Source: Bemisia tabaci (taxonomy: Eukaryota; Arthropoda; Insecta; Hemiptera; Aleyrodidae). Taken from it: a stretch of 64,000 nucleotides of DNA. This document shows, piece by piece, positions 1 through 12,970 of this stretch (position 1 is its first letter; every line of letters begins with the position of its first letter). The notes beneath the pieces were generated by a model. It saw only the letters and a program-made list of their open reading frames with translations. It did not search any database and had not been told where the DNA came from. A program made the translations under genes and the position numbers. The DNA is taken from the NCBI RefSeq assembly GCF_918797505.1, contig NC_092797.1, forward strand, positions 37,833,372 to 37,897,371, in the 5' to 3' direction.

Positions 1-1809
1 TAATAACGAGTAATAGTTCCTTTTAGCACGAATGCGTTCATTTGATATTTTTAATTTGCCTGTAATTTGCCTGAAAATGCATTTAATTGTATTCTACAGA
101 GGTAAGCACTTAAGCAGCCTATCCCTTTTGTTGTGGTATCTTCCTACCATTTCTGTCTTGTCCTATTTTTCAATGGATTTTCTGAGTTGATTGTACTTAT
201 TCCTAGTAAGTTAAATGCTGTGATAGTAATTTTTAATAAAAAATAATTAGTTACTCTCTAGATAATAGACATTAATCCACCCTCCCATCTTGGCTTTTGT
301 TTTTTCAAGATTCAAGAATTCAATTTTCTCCAGTAGAATTCTTTAAAGAAATTAATGAGAAAAGGCTCTCCTTTCCATTATTTCATTTAATTTCATAATT
401 GAATTGGCTTGTGCGAAAACTGCTGTTGTCCATTCCTCATGCTTTAAATTCTTCCTGTTGACAATACTTTTCATGGCTGTATCTCTTACCTTGGAAATTA
501 TCATAAACCCTGATGAAATCAAAATTGGAAAAATGGACATCTGCAGTTTTTTCATGAGTCAATTCTCCAATCTCAAATCAACAGTCATAAATAAAAAAAC
601 ATGGGAAAGCAATACAATCGTCTAGTCTTACAATGAAACATACCCCCGCTTTTGAAGCTTCTTCTGGTAACCTGAGAATTTCATAAATAGAAGGCTATAA
701 AATGACACCAACAGAATGCAACAAACCTCCTGAAAGAGTTTAATATGTGGCTATAGCACCTCTAGTACTATAGGCATGCTTTAATTATCATGAAATTCCA
801 TACCTATTTTTGTTTTGTTCTAATGCATTCATTTGGTTCATTCTTAAAAGGAAGCATACTTTGGTTCTTTACAATGGGATGAGAGAATCAGTTTACAGAT
901 GCTGGCTGAGGTTGTCAAAATCTTGACACCACGAGTGTCATGGATAAAGTAAACCACCACCAATCCTGCAAAACAATTCTCGGGAAAAAAATCCGGTCGA
1001 GGATATTAACATATTATATTTTAACCAAAAACTTTCCCATTCAGTTCTCGAAAAAGATTGATGAAACTAAAAAAAACCTTTGTTCCTGAATTAAATAGGG
1101 AGAAACTGCCAGAGAATATTTTGAACAGATCAGGGGTGGGGACCTGCTACTAAAAAATTCAGTTTTGGTTTGTAACAATTTATTTTTACAAGCTTTTAAC
1201 AATCTTTTTTGCTAATTACAGGAGGTTTACTAATTACAGTAATATACAAATTTAAAAAAATTAAAATTAAAAAAAGGACAGGGACTTCTTCTACATTGCC
1301 TATAAGTATACTCGCACAAGTTTATAATACGAGTGCAGTTACTCTTTATAATGCTTAGGTCTTCGATCACAAAAAAGAGGAAATTAGTTTCATTTTTTAT
1401 AATAGCATGACTACACAATACATGTATTAGTAGAACAGTCTGTTTAATTACTTAAACAACTAAATTTTTATTTTATTTTTTTATTTTCCGGAAAACAGTC
1501 TTCTTTTCTGCAAATCAGGGAGAGAATTGTTGATGGGTCCATTAAGTCTCAAAAGATTCGTCCAGGGTTATGGAAAACATTATGTTGATAAAAATTTTTT
1601 GGACCAACCTACTTGTAACCTTACTAGACACAAGAACAGAATTAAAATGCCATGGCAGTGATTAACAGACATAGATGAAGGAATGAAAAAGTTACGTCAA
1701 GCTTCCTAACCTTAGTTAAACATTGTTGGTTATTCTTATTGCAGTAGATTGCAGTCGGAGTTTAAAAATTACCTTGAAACTGACCTGAGAATGTCTGTCC
1801 TGTCATGTC
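1..1809. other. No gene recognised (left edge)
   Basis: This is AT-rich sequence with only short open frames of 60-73 codons. They have no recognisable domain, and overlapping frames on both strands (near 352-625) suggest chance. I see no convincing exon with paired splice signals. It may be intergenic DNA or part of a long intron or UTR of a gene outside the window. Confidence 0.5.
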
Positions 1810-1811
1810 TA

Positions 1812-1976
1812 CAGTAAGACCTCGAATTATCGGATCGCTATTTAACAAATTCTGAGATTTAACGGATCGATCCTTCGGTCCCTTCAGCAGAACCGACTAC
1901 CGCGATACAACGGATTCCGCTATTTAACGGATTCGGCCTCTAGTCCTGTGAAATCCGATAAATCGAGGTCTTACTG
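1812..1976. mobile_element. pogo/Tigger-like MITE, copy 1
   Basis: The 165-bp element begins CAGTAAGACCTCGAATTATC and ends with the inverted form (GAGGTCTTACTG). It is flanked on both sides by the dinucleotide TA (1810-1811 and 1977-1978). TA duplications and CAGT...ACCTCG-type ends are typical of pogo/Tigger members of the Tc1/mariner superfamily. The interior has no coding capacity, so this is a non-autonomous copy. A second copy lies at 7865-8012. Confidence 0.8.
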
Positions 1977-1978
1977 TA

Positions 1979-4116
1979 TTTGAATTCCTGTGCTTCATAA
2001 ACTTTTGATGAAAGTTTGAGTCAAAGGATCTTCAAGAAGCGTCTTAAATGTTTATCCTCAGAGATCAGTCATTAAACATGATCTAGCATGGAAAAGCATT
2101 CTCAGCATTTCACAAAAGTAGGTAAGCACAAATTACGCTCTTATTTACGCACAAATTCTTCATGGGGTGAACTGATCATGAAATGAGAGAATCATGATAA
2201 AATGCATAATTTTTTCATCATTCAGGGGGTGGAATAGTTGGCCTGTTAACATTTTGGCCAGTGCATAGGAAAAACAATCATTAAGGGGGAACAAAAAGTT
2301 GTAACTTTATGATCTTGAAATGAACATAGCATAAAAATTGATTACCGAGTTTGGTTTGTAAAAATCAAGAGATGTTTTTGGCACTAACTACTCAAGAGGA
2401 TATGCTCATTGTTGAACAAATAAAATTCTTTGAAAAAACGCAAAAATTAAAGCATTCTGTAACGGAGCATAAGACCCAGCAATGGCATAATAAATTAAGA
2501 AGCATAAAAAAAATTAACCAAAAAGAAGAAGAAAAAAAGAGAAACCAAACTCGCATCAATATTGAACCCAGAGAAAGAGGATCAAAGTTTTGTGCCTCCA
2601 TATAACTCAATCTAAGAGATGAACGAAAACGCCTATTGTCACATTCAAAATATTTTCTATTGACCCTAAATTTTTGACCAGGAAAATGTGCGGCTGGTTT
2701 AACCCTAGAACTGTTCCTGACTCTTTTCCTTTAATTAAATCGCTCCTTTCTGTTTCAATGCTTAACGGCAAATACAAGTGAAAATTATCACATAAATTCC
2801 TTACATTTTTTTCTTTCTCTTAGTGTTTCCTGGCCTTTACTTTCTCATTAGAGTTTGACGACAAGGTCAGATCGAGTACAGCCTGCTGAATCAGTGGAGC
2901 TCTGGCAAATGTTTTTAAAATTAATGTTTGAAAAGTTCCTAAAAAATAAGAATGCCTGCATTTTTCTGTGTTTCATCAATTCAAATTCAAATCAAATTAT
3001 ATTTAAGAACAGGACTTTCAAAGTCGCAAATAATGCAATCCCGTTTCAAAAAGAAAAAAAAGGCCCCACGGATTTTGTAACATCACAAGAAGAATTGGCC
3101 GCTGTGTATCAGGTTGCGATTGCAACACAAGGTTATGTTTTCTGAACGTTCTTGCTTTGTTATCACTGTGTGTTCTAATTGCATAGAAATTGCCTGACCT
3201 ATTCTGTGAGTCATGCAGTGCGTAGTGGGACTTCTTTCTGTAAACATTTGTCTTCATAATCCTTGAAAACTCTAAATGTACAAAAATTAACACAAAATGC
3301 TTGTAAAATAAATACAAAAAGGAGATACTGTCATAATAAAACTGGGCTTTTCAAAAAAAGAAAAGGCTTCTAAAATTATTGACCTGGAGAATTTCTGAAA
3401 TTATTTTTTTATGATGTAAAATGTTTAAAATAATAATGGACATAAAGAAATTGTCGACTAGAAAATGCAAACATCAATTGCGATTCATCACATTAAAATA
3501 AAACAAATTAAAATTACTACCAATTAAAACATTGGACTCATTATTGGAAAGAACATACACACGGAATAATTAAGCAAATCAGTCGATTGCAGACAAGAAA
3601 TCCTTTGAATTATTACTTTCCAATATTTGAACCGGAAAGATATGAAAAACTGCAAAAACATTTCAATTATGTTTTCCTTTTTTAACGAAAAAGGACTCTC
3701 CACATTATATCAATGATTTCAGGTGAGTAAGATCTCCAACTTATACTTTTTTGACTGGCAAAAACAAAAATTAGTCAGTTTCTCCGATCATTTGTTTTAA
3801 AAAACTGTTTTAGGTGCATGAGGACCACTCAAAATTCAACACCTCACTCTCATGGACACGTAATTACTTTTTGGTGTAACTTTTGTTTGACATTCTAATT
3901 GAGTGTGTTTGACTTTTTGATGATCCGTAATCATTTTGCATTATTTACTTGTTTTTTGGTTTACGTAAAGCTTACGTTTTGCTGCAAATTTTTGGGTAAA
4001 CATAACATGTGACTAGGAAAATTTATCGGATCCTTGAAAATTTGTGGACAAAGAGATTCTTTACGGAGCGCTGAGAGAAGTTAATTTTTAGAAAATGGTG
4101 ACTCAAGTACCCAGGG
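1979..4116. other. No gene recognised; 3' flank of the ARMC5-like gene
   Basis: No open frame here exceeds 99 codons, and none shows a recognisable domain. The part next to 4117 is probably the 3' UTR of the minus-strand ARMC5-like gene. I did not find an obvious AATAAA on the minus strand close to the stop codon, so the transcript end is undetermined. Confidence 0.5.
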
Positions 4117-7100
4117 TCAGAAAGAATACCTAGATTGCTTTGCAACTAATTTTTCGAGTACCTGAAAGATCATATCTTTGATATCTGACAAGAAATGGAC
4201 ACGCTGCTGACTGCTCAACATGTACTGGAAAGCCTTTTTGTGTCTTTCAAAATCAACAAATTTCTCAAATGTATGTTGAAAAGTTTGATTTGTTGTCAAA
4301 AGAAAAACAATAATAAAATCACTAATTGCACTGTTATTGAAAATCATTAAAGCATGTTCTATTGCCCAGTTGTAGGCAATGCCAGAATTCTCAAACGTGA
4401 TCGCATGCATTAAATATAGCAATAATTTTTCAGTCATATCGCTGATTAAATACCTATCAGAAACAATGATAAGCTCCAGTAAGATGTTGATGTCTTTCGG
4501 TACATTGTGAACGCAAAATTGCTTCAGTAATTTGACTAGGTGCTCAAAACACTGAGATGAGATACTCTGCAACAAAATCTCCTCATCCAGAGATTCTTTG
4601 AAGTTGGACTCGCGAAACATTCCTTCAAACATCGGAGACCGGCTGATAAGAAGGTTTTTATCGGCTGAGACTCGCTTGCCGTCGTTGAATTTAAATACAC
4701 TTGGGTTTTCAGAAATATAACTTACAGGAGTAACGCACTTTTTGGAACAAGACAACAAAGAGGAACTAGCGTCATTAGATTCTTCCTTGATTTGCATATC
4801 AACAGAACTTTTGGTTTCTTCAAGTTGGATCAACGTTTCACTCTTGAGAATATTTACATTGTAGGAATGCCTGATGACAGTGTCTTTCGTTTCACTAGAA
4901 AAACATTCTTTCTCCGAGTCGAAAAGCGGATGAGTGTTTAATTTTAAATTTACGTTTTCATTTAAACCAAGAATCTTACACATGAAAGATATGCTGACTA
5001 TTGCATCCTCATACAGAACAGGATCATCCAGAGCCTCGATGATGTAATCCAAACATTTGTGATGAGATAAGTAACTTAACAATGAACGCCCATTCCTGAA
5101 AGGAAAAATGGGAAGAATTAATTTAATTATGATTGATAAAAATAAAAATTACTTGATACTGTTTGATGATGTTTAACATCTTCAAGAGAAAAAATCTCTG
5201 ACTTTTCATGTTTCCTTGATTGAAAGAGGGAAAACTTGTACTTTATTCCTTAATCTTATAGCGCATTATAAATAGAGCAATATCTACTGTTCATTTTATT
5301 TTTGAAGCCTTAACATTTTACGATTTTCTTTTTTTAAAGTTATAATTTCATAACAATAGCAATAGTTACTGGCTCACACATCTCACAAAACTCAGATATT
5401 AAGTGAGAGGCAAAAATTTCAGTCTTGCCCCAAATACACTTGAGCTCAGTATTTTTTCTTTTTTTCATGTTGGAATTTCAGGTTTCAATGTTAATTTTTG
5501 GAAACCTCTCTCTACCCCTTAAGCATCAACAGTGCTCAAAAACTTCTGTTCTCACACCCCCCCCCCCCCCAAAAAAAAAAGAAAAAGAAAAAAAACTGAC
5601 CCTGTCGATGCCTTTGTTGGTAGAGTGATAATCAAGAAGTCAGCTACTCTTTCTTTTCGATTCACAATGAACTGGAAGTTGTCCATGGTATACCTGCTAC
5701 ATGTAATTCTGACAAAGCTTTAGCCTAACTTTGAAATCATATAATATTTTTAAGGATGTAATGCTTGTCTACCAATAATAAATTATTCCGTGTAATCATA
5801 TTTAAGTAATGTTCCTTGATTCATGTATTTTATTCCTGCAGTAACAATGACAATCCCTCAATAAAAGATGCCGAAAAATAATAAATAAATTAAAAAAATG
5901 GCAGCAATAGTACTTTCCAAGTGTGTTCCATCAGAGGAAGGGGCTCCATTTTTTTCTCAATTTTTGGCTGAATTTTAGAATGTAAAAATACAATATCTGA
6001 TTCTGTTCAAACAAAAGAGAGATCTTTGCCATTTTCCCCTTTCTACTTTAACTTTTTGTCAGTTGTCACTTTTCCATATTTTCACTAAAATTTTATGAAT
6101 ACTATTGCAGACAATACAGTGGTTTGGGAACCATATTTTTGAAGTATATTAGCTGGAAGAAAAATAAGGAGGAAATTAAGATGTTTTCATTACCTGATGA
6201 CTAATGCTACACTAATAGCCAATTCTCTTTTGGCTTGGGGCTCATCTTGAGCAAGTATATGTATTAACTCTCCATACACCATTCCACATTCAGCAGCTTT
6301 TGACATTTTCTGAAGAATATACTTTCCGGCAAGGTACAAGTAAGCACAATGATAGCAATCATCATGTGCTGCACGTAAGAGTGTTCTCTCGATCTTCAAG
6401 ACCAATTTATTTCTATAAATGCTCATAAAATGTTTGGGAGAACTGAAAGAAAATGAAAAAAGTAGACATGATAATTTTAGGTAGGTATGTTGAAAAAAGT
6501 AGTTGTTTAATTAAATTCCCATAAGAGTTTAGGATGATGCTGTTAGAAATTAATAAATTTTTGAGCTCATCTAAAGCTTTATATTTGAGATTTTAGTAGT
6601 TGGATACTCCGCAACAAGGAGAGAAATTTAGATCAAAGGGCCCATTTTAGAGCGTTGTCAACAAAAGATAAAATTTCAATTTTCATAACTTTCAGAGTCA
6701 ATAGGCAGGGCTGTGATTATTTTCCTATTAAACACCAACAATATCACAAATATATTGACAACATCAACAATCATGAGACATCTTACCTTCCCAATGAAGA
6801 CAATATGTTGATAGCGTTTTTGCTAATTGTGTCTGGTACAAAACAAATGCAGTTCAAAACTGAGTTCCACACTTCTTCTGAGGTCAAAGCAACAATGATT
6901 TTCTGACTCAAATTCTCAAGACGGGTGACAGCCAATAATACTATTAGGATGGAGTTTATCTGTGAGAAAAAGTAAGGTGACAATGATGTACAAGATCCAA
7001 GAAATCAAGATAACAATCTGAGATAGAAGGAGAGCAAGGAACATAAATCCATGGAACTTGATTGCAGAAGAGCGCTCAAAAAGATCGAAAACTTTCTCTT

Positions 7101-10100
7101 AAAAATTTAAGGGATAAGCACATCCAAAACTTTAGAGAATTTGATGCAAAAATGTCTTAGTTTTCCCACCATGGGACGCTTCAGCATAGAGTTTGGAGAC
7201 AGCAACAAAGACGCTTACAGTGAGAGTTCCTGCTTTTTCCTGATTGAGAGAGTTCATTGTTTGGTCAAGCATAAAACATTTTTCGAAAGAGAGTCTGAAC
7301 TGATGAAGAACTGATAGTACAAATTCACTGTTGGCAGTTACTTGCTCTTGAACATAAAATCAGAATTTAAGAGTCGGAAAAATTGAGCTGTATCTTGCGC
7401 ATCTAATCTATCGGCTATGGAGCATAAAATACACACATACTGAGTAAAAAAAACAAAGAATCAGAGCACTTTCTTATACAGCAAGCTATTATAATTTCGA
7501 TGATGCCTTCCAACTGATATTTGGCTCTTAGTAATTCAAATAGCAAACAAAACATTCTTTGAATAAACCTTGAAAAATGATGACAGAAAAATATCAAGGT
7601 ACTTACAGAGTGCCATGAATTATCTGCGTCATATCCTGAGCATTCTCCGCTTTTTGAGAAAGAGTGATCCAGTGACAAATATCGTGTGCAACATGAAGGG
7701 GGCTGATACGTTTTTTCATGGGCTATATCATCCAACTTTTCATTTTGTACAATGTCGTGTAAAATGGAAGCCAAAATGTCCACGAGACCATGTTCAGCCA
7801 TCTCCTGAAATCATGCGAATAAAAAAGTAATGTAAGCTGGTTCACTTTCATCCTTATTTAGTTACAGTAAGACCTCAATTTATCGGATTTCACGGGACCG
7901 GAGGCCGAATCCGTTAAATCACGCTGGAGAGTCCTGCTGAAGGGACCGGACAACCGATCCATGAAATCGCGGAATCCGTCAAATCGCGATCCGATAATTC
8001 GAGGTCTTACTGTATTCTTCAGTTTCAGTTTCTATTCCCCGTCCACCAACAAGATGATTTTCAACGCAGCATGTACTGTTTTTTATATCGGATCTTCATG
8101 ATAAATTTTCAGACAAGAAAATGATTCCGGTTCATGTAGTAGCATTGTCAAATAGGAAACCTACAAATTACATTTTTTTGAACAAGGTAGATAATGAGAT
8201 GCAATTTGCATTAGTTTCTTTTTCTTTTGGAAAAATACACTCTACTTTACAAAGAAAGGTTGAGTTAGGGTTCATGTCTAACTTGCAATTTTACAGTTTA
8301 TCCTACTATTTCACTGTCATTTTCTTCAACCCACAGTAAAACCTAGAAAACCGATTTCTTTTTATTGGAATAAGAACGATTCAGTGATGATTATACAAAA
8401 TTACATGATCAACTGAACCCTACTGATGTTTGTGCTCGGTGGGTTCAGCGACTGCTGACTACCATTCTCCAGTACTGATCTTGGGTCACAGTACGTACGT
8501 GCACCCCCCATGAAATATGTTGAAATGGCCATCTGTTGGCCTAAGTTTTACTCCTAATGACTTTGATCTACATCCTCAGGCCGATAATCACATTGGAGGT
8601 ACTTTAGACCTTCAATAACTTTCTTACAGTAGTTTTGAGCAAGTGTTTGAGAAGTGGCAAAATCGTTGGAAAAAATGTTCTGGACCACGCTGACTGAGCT
8701 AAAGGTAAAAAAGTTGAAATTGACCACATTAATAAACTACAGATTCAATTTTCTTTAACGCTGTTTTTTCTACATTTCTGACAATCCTTATTGGACACCC
8801 TTACATTTACAAAATAACTTCTTCCCAATATTAAAAAGAACATAAAATGAAGAACAACTTGGTTAGCCAAAAAAAATACGAAGATAAAAACTAAATAATA
8901 ACAGACTTACCCTTAAACAATCAGTATTCTTTTCAAATTTTTCAAGAGTACTGACTAATAAATCCATTTCTTTAGATTTATATGAGAACTGTTTAAAAAG
9001 AGAGAGAAAAAATGGAAGAGAGTTGGATATCCTTAGACTGACTTGTAAGGAGCTATCTAGACACGCTAAACAAAAGGTACGGAGCAGGATAACTGAAACA
9101 GATGATAAGAGATTTTAGTTGTTAGGGATGAAATGTTATTTCTTCAAACTTGATGCAATAATGAGTGTTTCAGAAAGCAGGAGGTTTGAATTAACAAACA
9201 AAAAAACGCCCATGTACTCATTCACGAGTCGAATTTGAAAAAGTCCAATTTATTCACTATACATACTCTGCATACAATTTTGATGCAGTATTAATGTGCT
9301 TATATTTTTACCGTATCTGTTCGTCCATTATTTGACTCTTCTCAATCTAATAACATGGAAAAATAGCTAGAGTCATCTTTTGAACTCAATTTCAAAATCA
9401 ATCTTATCCAAATTGGATATTCTCACTTTAGAAAACGATTGGATTCTTCATAAATACCTAGGTACCTCACATTAGTTTTAAATCGAACCACATACACTTA
9501 AAATTACTTCACAGTAAAGAGACTTTCAGAGAAACCTTGTGCAGGAGCCTGAAAGGGAATACTTACAATTATTTGGTTGTGTTTTCAGCTGGTCGAAGAC
9601 TGTGTAGAGCATTTTATTTTCACTGAGAGGCTTGTAGACTTCACATGCACGAGTTCCCATTAAAGTTGAAAGGACGGTTCCAACAAGATCTGGATACTTT
9701 GGGAGCAGTGATATAATTTTTGCAAAACCTTTATTTTCACTAACCTGTAAAAAAGTGGAGAGACATCAAATGGCGGAAAATTTAGACAACACTTTTAGGT
9801 ACATGTTCAAAAACGAAATTAAAGGCACATGCATAAAAGGAGTCCTTTCACAAAATAAGTAGTAAGCAGTCCTAAATACCAATCATTTCTTTCAATGAGC
9901 AAACTGAACTCAAAATAGTCTTATACCAAATGCAGTTGAATTGATCTTCAATACATTTAAGAACTAGAAAGTATCCGATAATCATTTTTCAAAAGATCTC
10001 TGATTTGCAGTGAGTATAGAACTACTTTTTAAGGTATAAAAGTCCAACTCTAGCTTATGCATGAATCTTGCTTTGTAGAAATAATGATGAAAAAGCATTC

Positions 10101-12327
10101 TTGATCCTGACATCCCTGCAAATATTGTACATTAAAAACTTTGACCGACACTTTACATGCTTGTCAGGGGCTCCAATACACTTTTTCACTCAGTTCAAGA
10201 ATAACCGCAGAAAGTTCTTCACTGTCCTTTTATAAAAGTCCATTTTTTTCCCCTCCTCTTTTTTTACCATAAATACGAGTCACAGTACTCTCTGATGCTC
10301 TGCAACACATAACTCTGTCTCTTTTCTGCCTTTCTTTGACAAGATGCCAGGATTTTTACACTGACAAGCGTCAGTCTTCCTTAAGACCCTCTCCCCTTTA
10401 TCGTCTTCCCATTTTTCAAAACTAGGTATTTCCAGGGTCTCCCTGATTGTGACCATCCTCTCGGAGAGAAAAAAACATTTCAATCAAGGCATTGACTTAC
10501 CTGCAAAGCACATTTAATTGATGCAGGTTTCTGATTCAACTTTAGCCTACTCAATGCGATCAAACAAGGTTTGTAAACTGATGTATTCTCCGACAGCAAA
10601 AGAGTCATGACGTATTTGATTGAATTTGACCTAACAATGTCTGCCATAAAACACACATTCCACAGCCACCTGGAAAAAAGGAACAATCTTTTTACTTCAA
10701 ACCAAATGATAGACTGATAAGAAGGGTGCGAAAGACAGAATTGACAGCTGGCATACAGATAGTTTGAAGCAAGTAGCTTTGAAGCTTTTTGTTCTTATCT
10801 ACTTTGATGAGTAAGCAAATTTTTTTGGTAAATTCTACAATCTAAGAAAGTAAAAAAAATAAAAAGTAAAATATTGGAGGGAGTATAATGAGAGATCGTT
10901 GAAGTGGCTCTCTCAAACAAAAAATATTTATTGAAAGTAAGATTTAATACTTACATCCACTTCTCAATTTTCATGAAACCAACTAGTCATATCGACTACT
11001 TTCATTTTGTCTCAACATTTCTTTGCCTTCTCAATCAATCAATTTGTTTAAGTGTTAAGAATAAATGTAAAATGAAGATGCTGATCTTAGTTTCAACTAC
11101 TAGATGAAATCTTGGAAGAGGAAAAAAATCACTTACCCCAAAGCATAGAGTGCTGTGGTTTGTGTATCTTTCCAGCCGTTTCGGGTATCATTTAAAACCT
11201 TTGTGACGAATAATAAGGCTTTGGACTTGTTCAACTCCCCTACTAAATCCGGAGTGTTGGATTTCGCTAGCTTTCCAATCACTTTGCATGTGTAACTTAG
11301 AAGCTTGCGATCGTTCAAATTTTGTAAAATAAAAGTTAAATGATGCACAATATTATGTCCTGACAACTGAAAACAAAGAAGTGACATTCAAATTAGAGAC
11401 AATTAAAATTGCTGATGTTATTCAGGTGAGCGAGAGATTTTACTGAAATTCCATCGTAGGTGGAATTGTGGGTAAATTACCAAATGACATCTTTTATTTC
11501 TAGTCTGGTACTTGCAGGATCCGATTGAACTTACTTGACTGTCACTTAATTATAGATTAGCCGTACCCTCAAGCAATCAAATCCTTCAATGCTGCTGTTG
11601 CTTTCAGTAATACGGATTTTATTTACAGATGAGATTCAAGAATTGGTATGGTCATCCGTAGTATCAGTGCTGTCATGGTGCTTTACAATTCACAAAAGTT
11701 TAAATCGCTATAATATGGCTACAATTGAGAGTAAAATTAAAAGAGCAGCCTCACAATTGTAAAAATAGAAATTATCTGATTATACAGAAATGAGGGAAAT
11801 AATACTAAAAAGTTAGCCAATCTATAAAATGTTTTGGTATTACTATTTGCAGTCTTAGACATGAATGTTCCATTTCGCCATGTGAACAATTCTTTGACAG
11901 GGTAACAGTTTCGAAGCTTCATGACAATGCGAATAGGGTGCGTCCTGGAGGATGCATATTTCCAACTATTAAAAATTCTCAGCAGTTGAATGTTATTTCA
12001 CTTGGATCCATGAATGACCATTAAATATAAGTACATAATAATAATCAGGTAACATGAAGAAAAGGCCATTACCTCACTGCAAAATGAGCTTTTGCAGCAG
12101 CAGATGTCCAGTATAGATAAGAAGAGAATGGTTGTGTCACAGCCTGGTTTGGTCAGAGCAGCTTTGAGGATCTCAAAGAAATCTTGATGCTTCAACAGAA
12201 TATCGATTTCACTGTCATTATTTTTCAATCTCCTGAGAATATGTGGTAGGTATTTGCTGAACTTCGGATTTGTTGGACCCGTTATTTTGGAGATCAATAG
12301 AACAAGTTCTTTGTTCTCGGTTGACAT
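4117..12327 (-). CDS. ARMC5: Armadillo repeat-containing protein 5-like (ARM + BTB), 9 coding exons
   Basis: The exons, in transcript order, are 12327-12073, 11366-11137, 10669-10501, 9744-9567, 9092-8911, 7804-7607, 6959-6787, 6442-6194 and 5095-4117. All introns are GT-AG and all phases agree, giving 870 residues. The start is the ATG at 12327. The first eight exons encode leucine-rich helical pairs typical of armadillo repeats (for example KVIGKLAKSNTPDLVGEL and the region ending LVIRNGRSLLSYLSHHKC). The last exon carries a BTB fold around residues 675-780, with VFKFNDGKRVSADKNLLISR and SPMFEGMFRES. ARM plus BTB in this order and length fits ARMC5 (935 aa in human), a known CUL3 substrate adaptor that targets RNA polymerase II subunits. 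The conserved organisation makes orthology likely. Another ARM-BTB protein is the alternative. A pogo-like MITE sits in the intron between exons 5 and 6. Confidence 0.88.
5557..5602. repeat. Poly-C/poly-A low-complexity tract in an ARMC5 intron
   Basis: A run of about 14 C is followed directly by a run of A and an A/G-rich stretch. It lies in the intron between the last two ARMC5 coding exons. Two short open frames across it are produced by the low-complexity sequence. Confidence 0.85.
7865..8012. mobile_element. pogo/Tigger-like MITE, copy 2, in an ARMC5 intron
   Basis: The 148-bp element has CAGTAAGACCTC at its left end and GAGGTCTTACTG at its right end, and is flanked by TA at 7863-7864 and 8013-8014. 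It is the same family as 1812-1976; both contain the words ATCGGAT and AATCCG near their ends. It lies in the intron between ARMC5 coding exons 8911-9092 and 7607-7804 and is non-coding. Confidence 0.8.
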
Positions 12328-12970
12328 GATAATGGATGAAATGGGAAAAAAAATCTAAATAATACTTGAGTATGCGATCATGATGCGATGACAGAGCAAA
12401 AATCTCACTTAATGTCGATGGGAATGATGTGAGAGCGAAGAGGGCATGTCCAGTGACTGGGAAGGCACACTATCAGCTTTGCACTGAATGGTTAAATTGA
12501 CACAAAACTAGGAAAGCACAGCACAAAAAGGAGAAATGCATTTTCTTGCAGTGAAACAGCGATTGCTGATAAAAAAAAGAGTAGTGATAAGGAAGTCAAC
12601 TTTGAAATGCGGGATTTTGATAAGAATTGGAATTTTTTATAGGTTGTGTTGATGTTATGATCATGAAATGGGATGGCTGAGCGGGCAGCCGCCCGTTCAG
12701 GGCGACATGTCGGAACCGAATGAGAAAGTTGGAAGTTCGGAAGGATGACGATGTAGGATCTCGCGTTCAAAGAGTGATAAAACGTACTGAGAGGTGGGAA
12801 CAAAAGTGGTCGCGCAGCTGCGTTGCGCAGGCGAGGGGCGATACCATAAGTTTCATGTGATAATAAGAGACAGACGATAGCAAAAAGCACGTGCTGAAGA
12901 GAGAAGAAAGATTCTGAGGGGTCTCGGTAACAGCGCTAGCGTCGCTCTCACAAGTGAGAGATGGAGGATA
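12328..12970 (-). promoter_or_regulatory. 5' flank and probable promoter/5' UTR of the ARMC5-like gene
   Basis: This stretch lies directly upstream of the ARMC5 ATG on the minus strand. Between about 12660 and 12960 it is clearly richer in G+C and CpG than its surroundings, as is common for insect promoters of broadly expressed genes. An open frame of 132 codons here (12492-12890, minus) has no recognisable domain and is not counted as a gene. The transcription start cannot be fixed from sequence alone. Confidence 0.4.

Noticed and set aside
12492..12890. 132-codon minus-strand frame upstream of ARMC5
   Set aside because: Lies in the likely promoter/5' UTR; no domain, no splice link to the ARMC5 reading frame.
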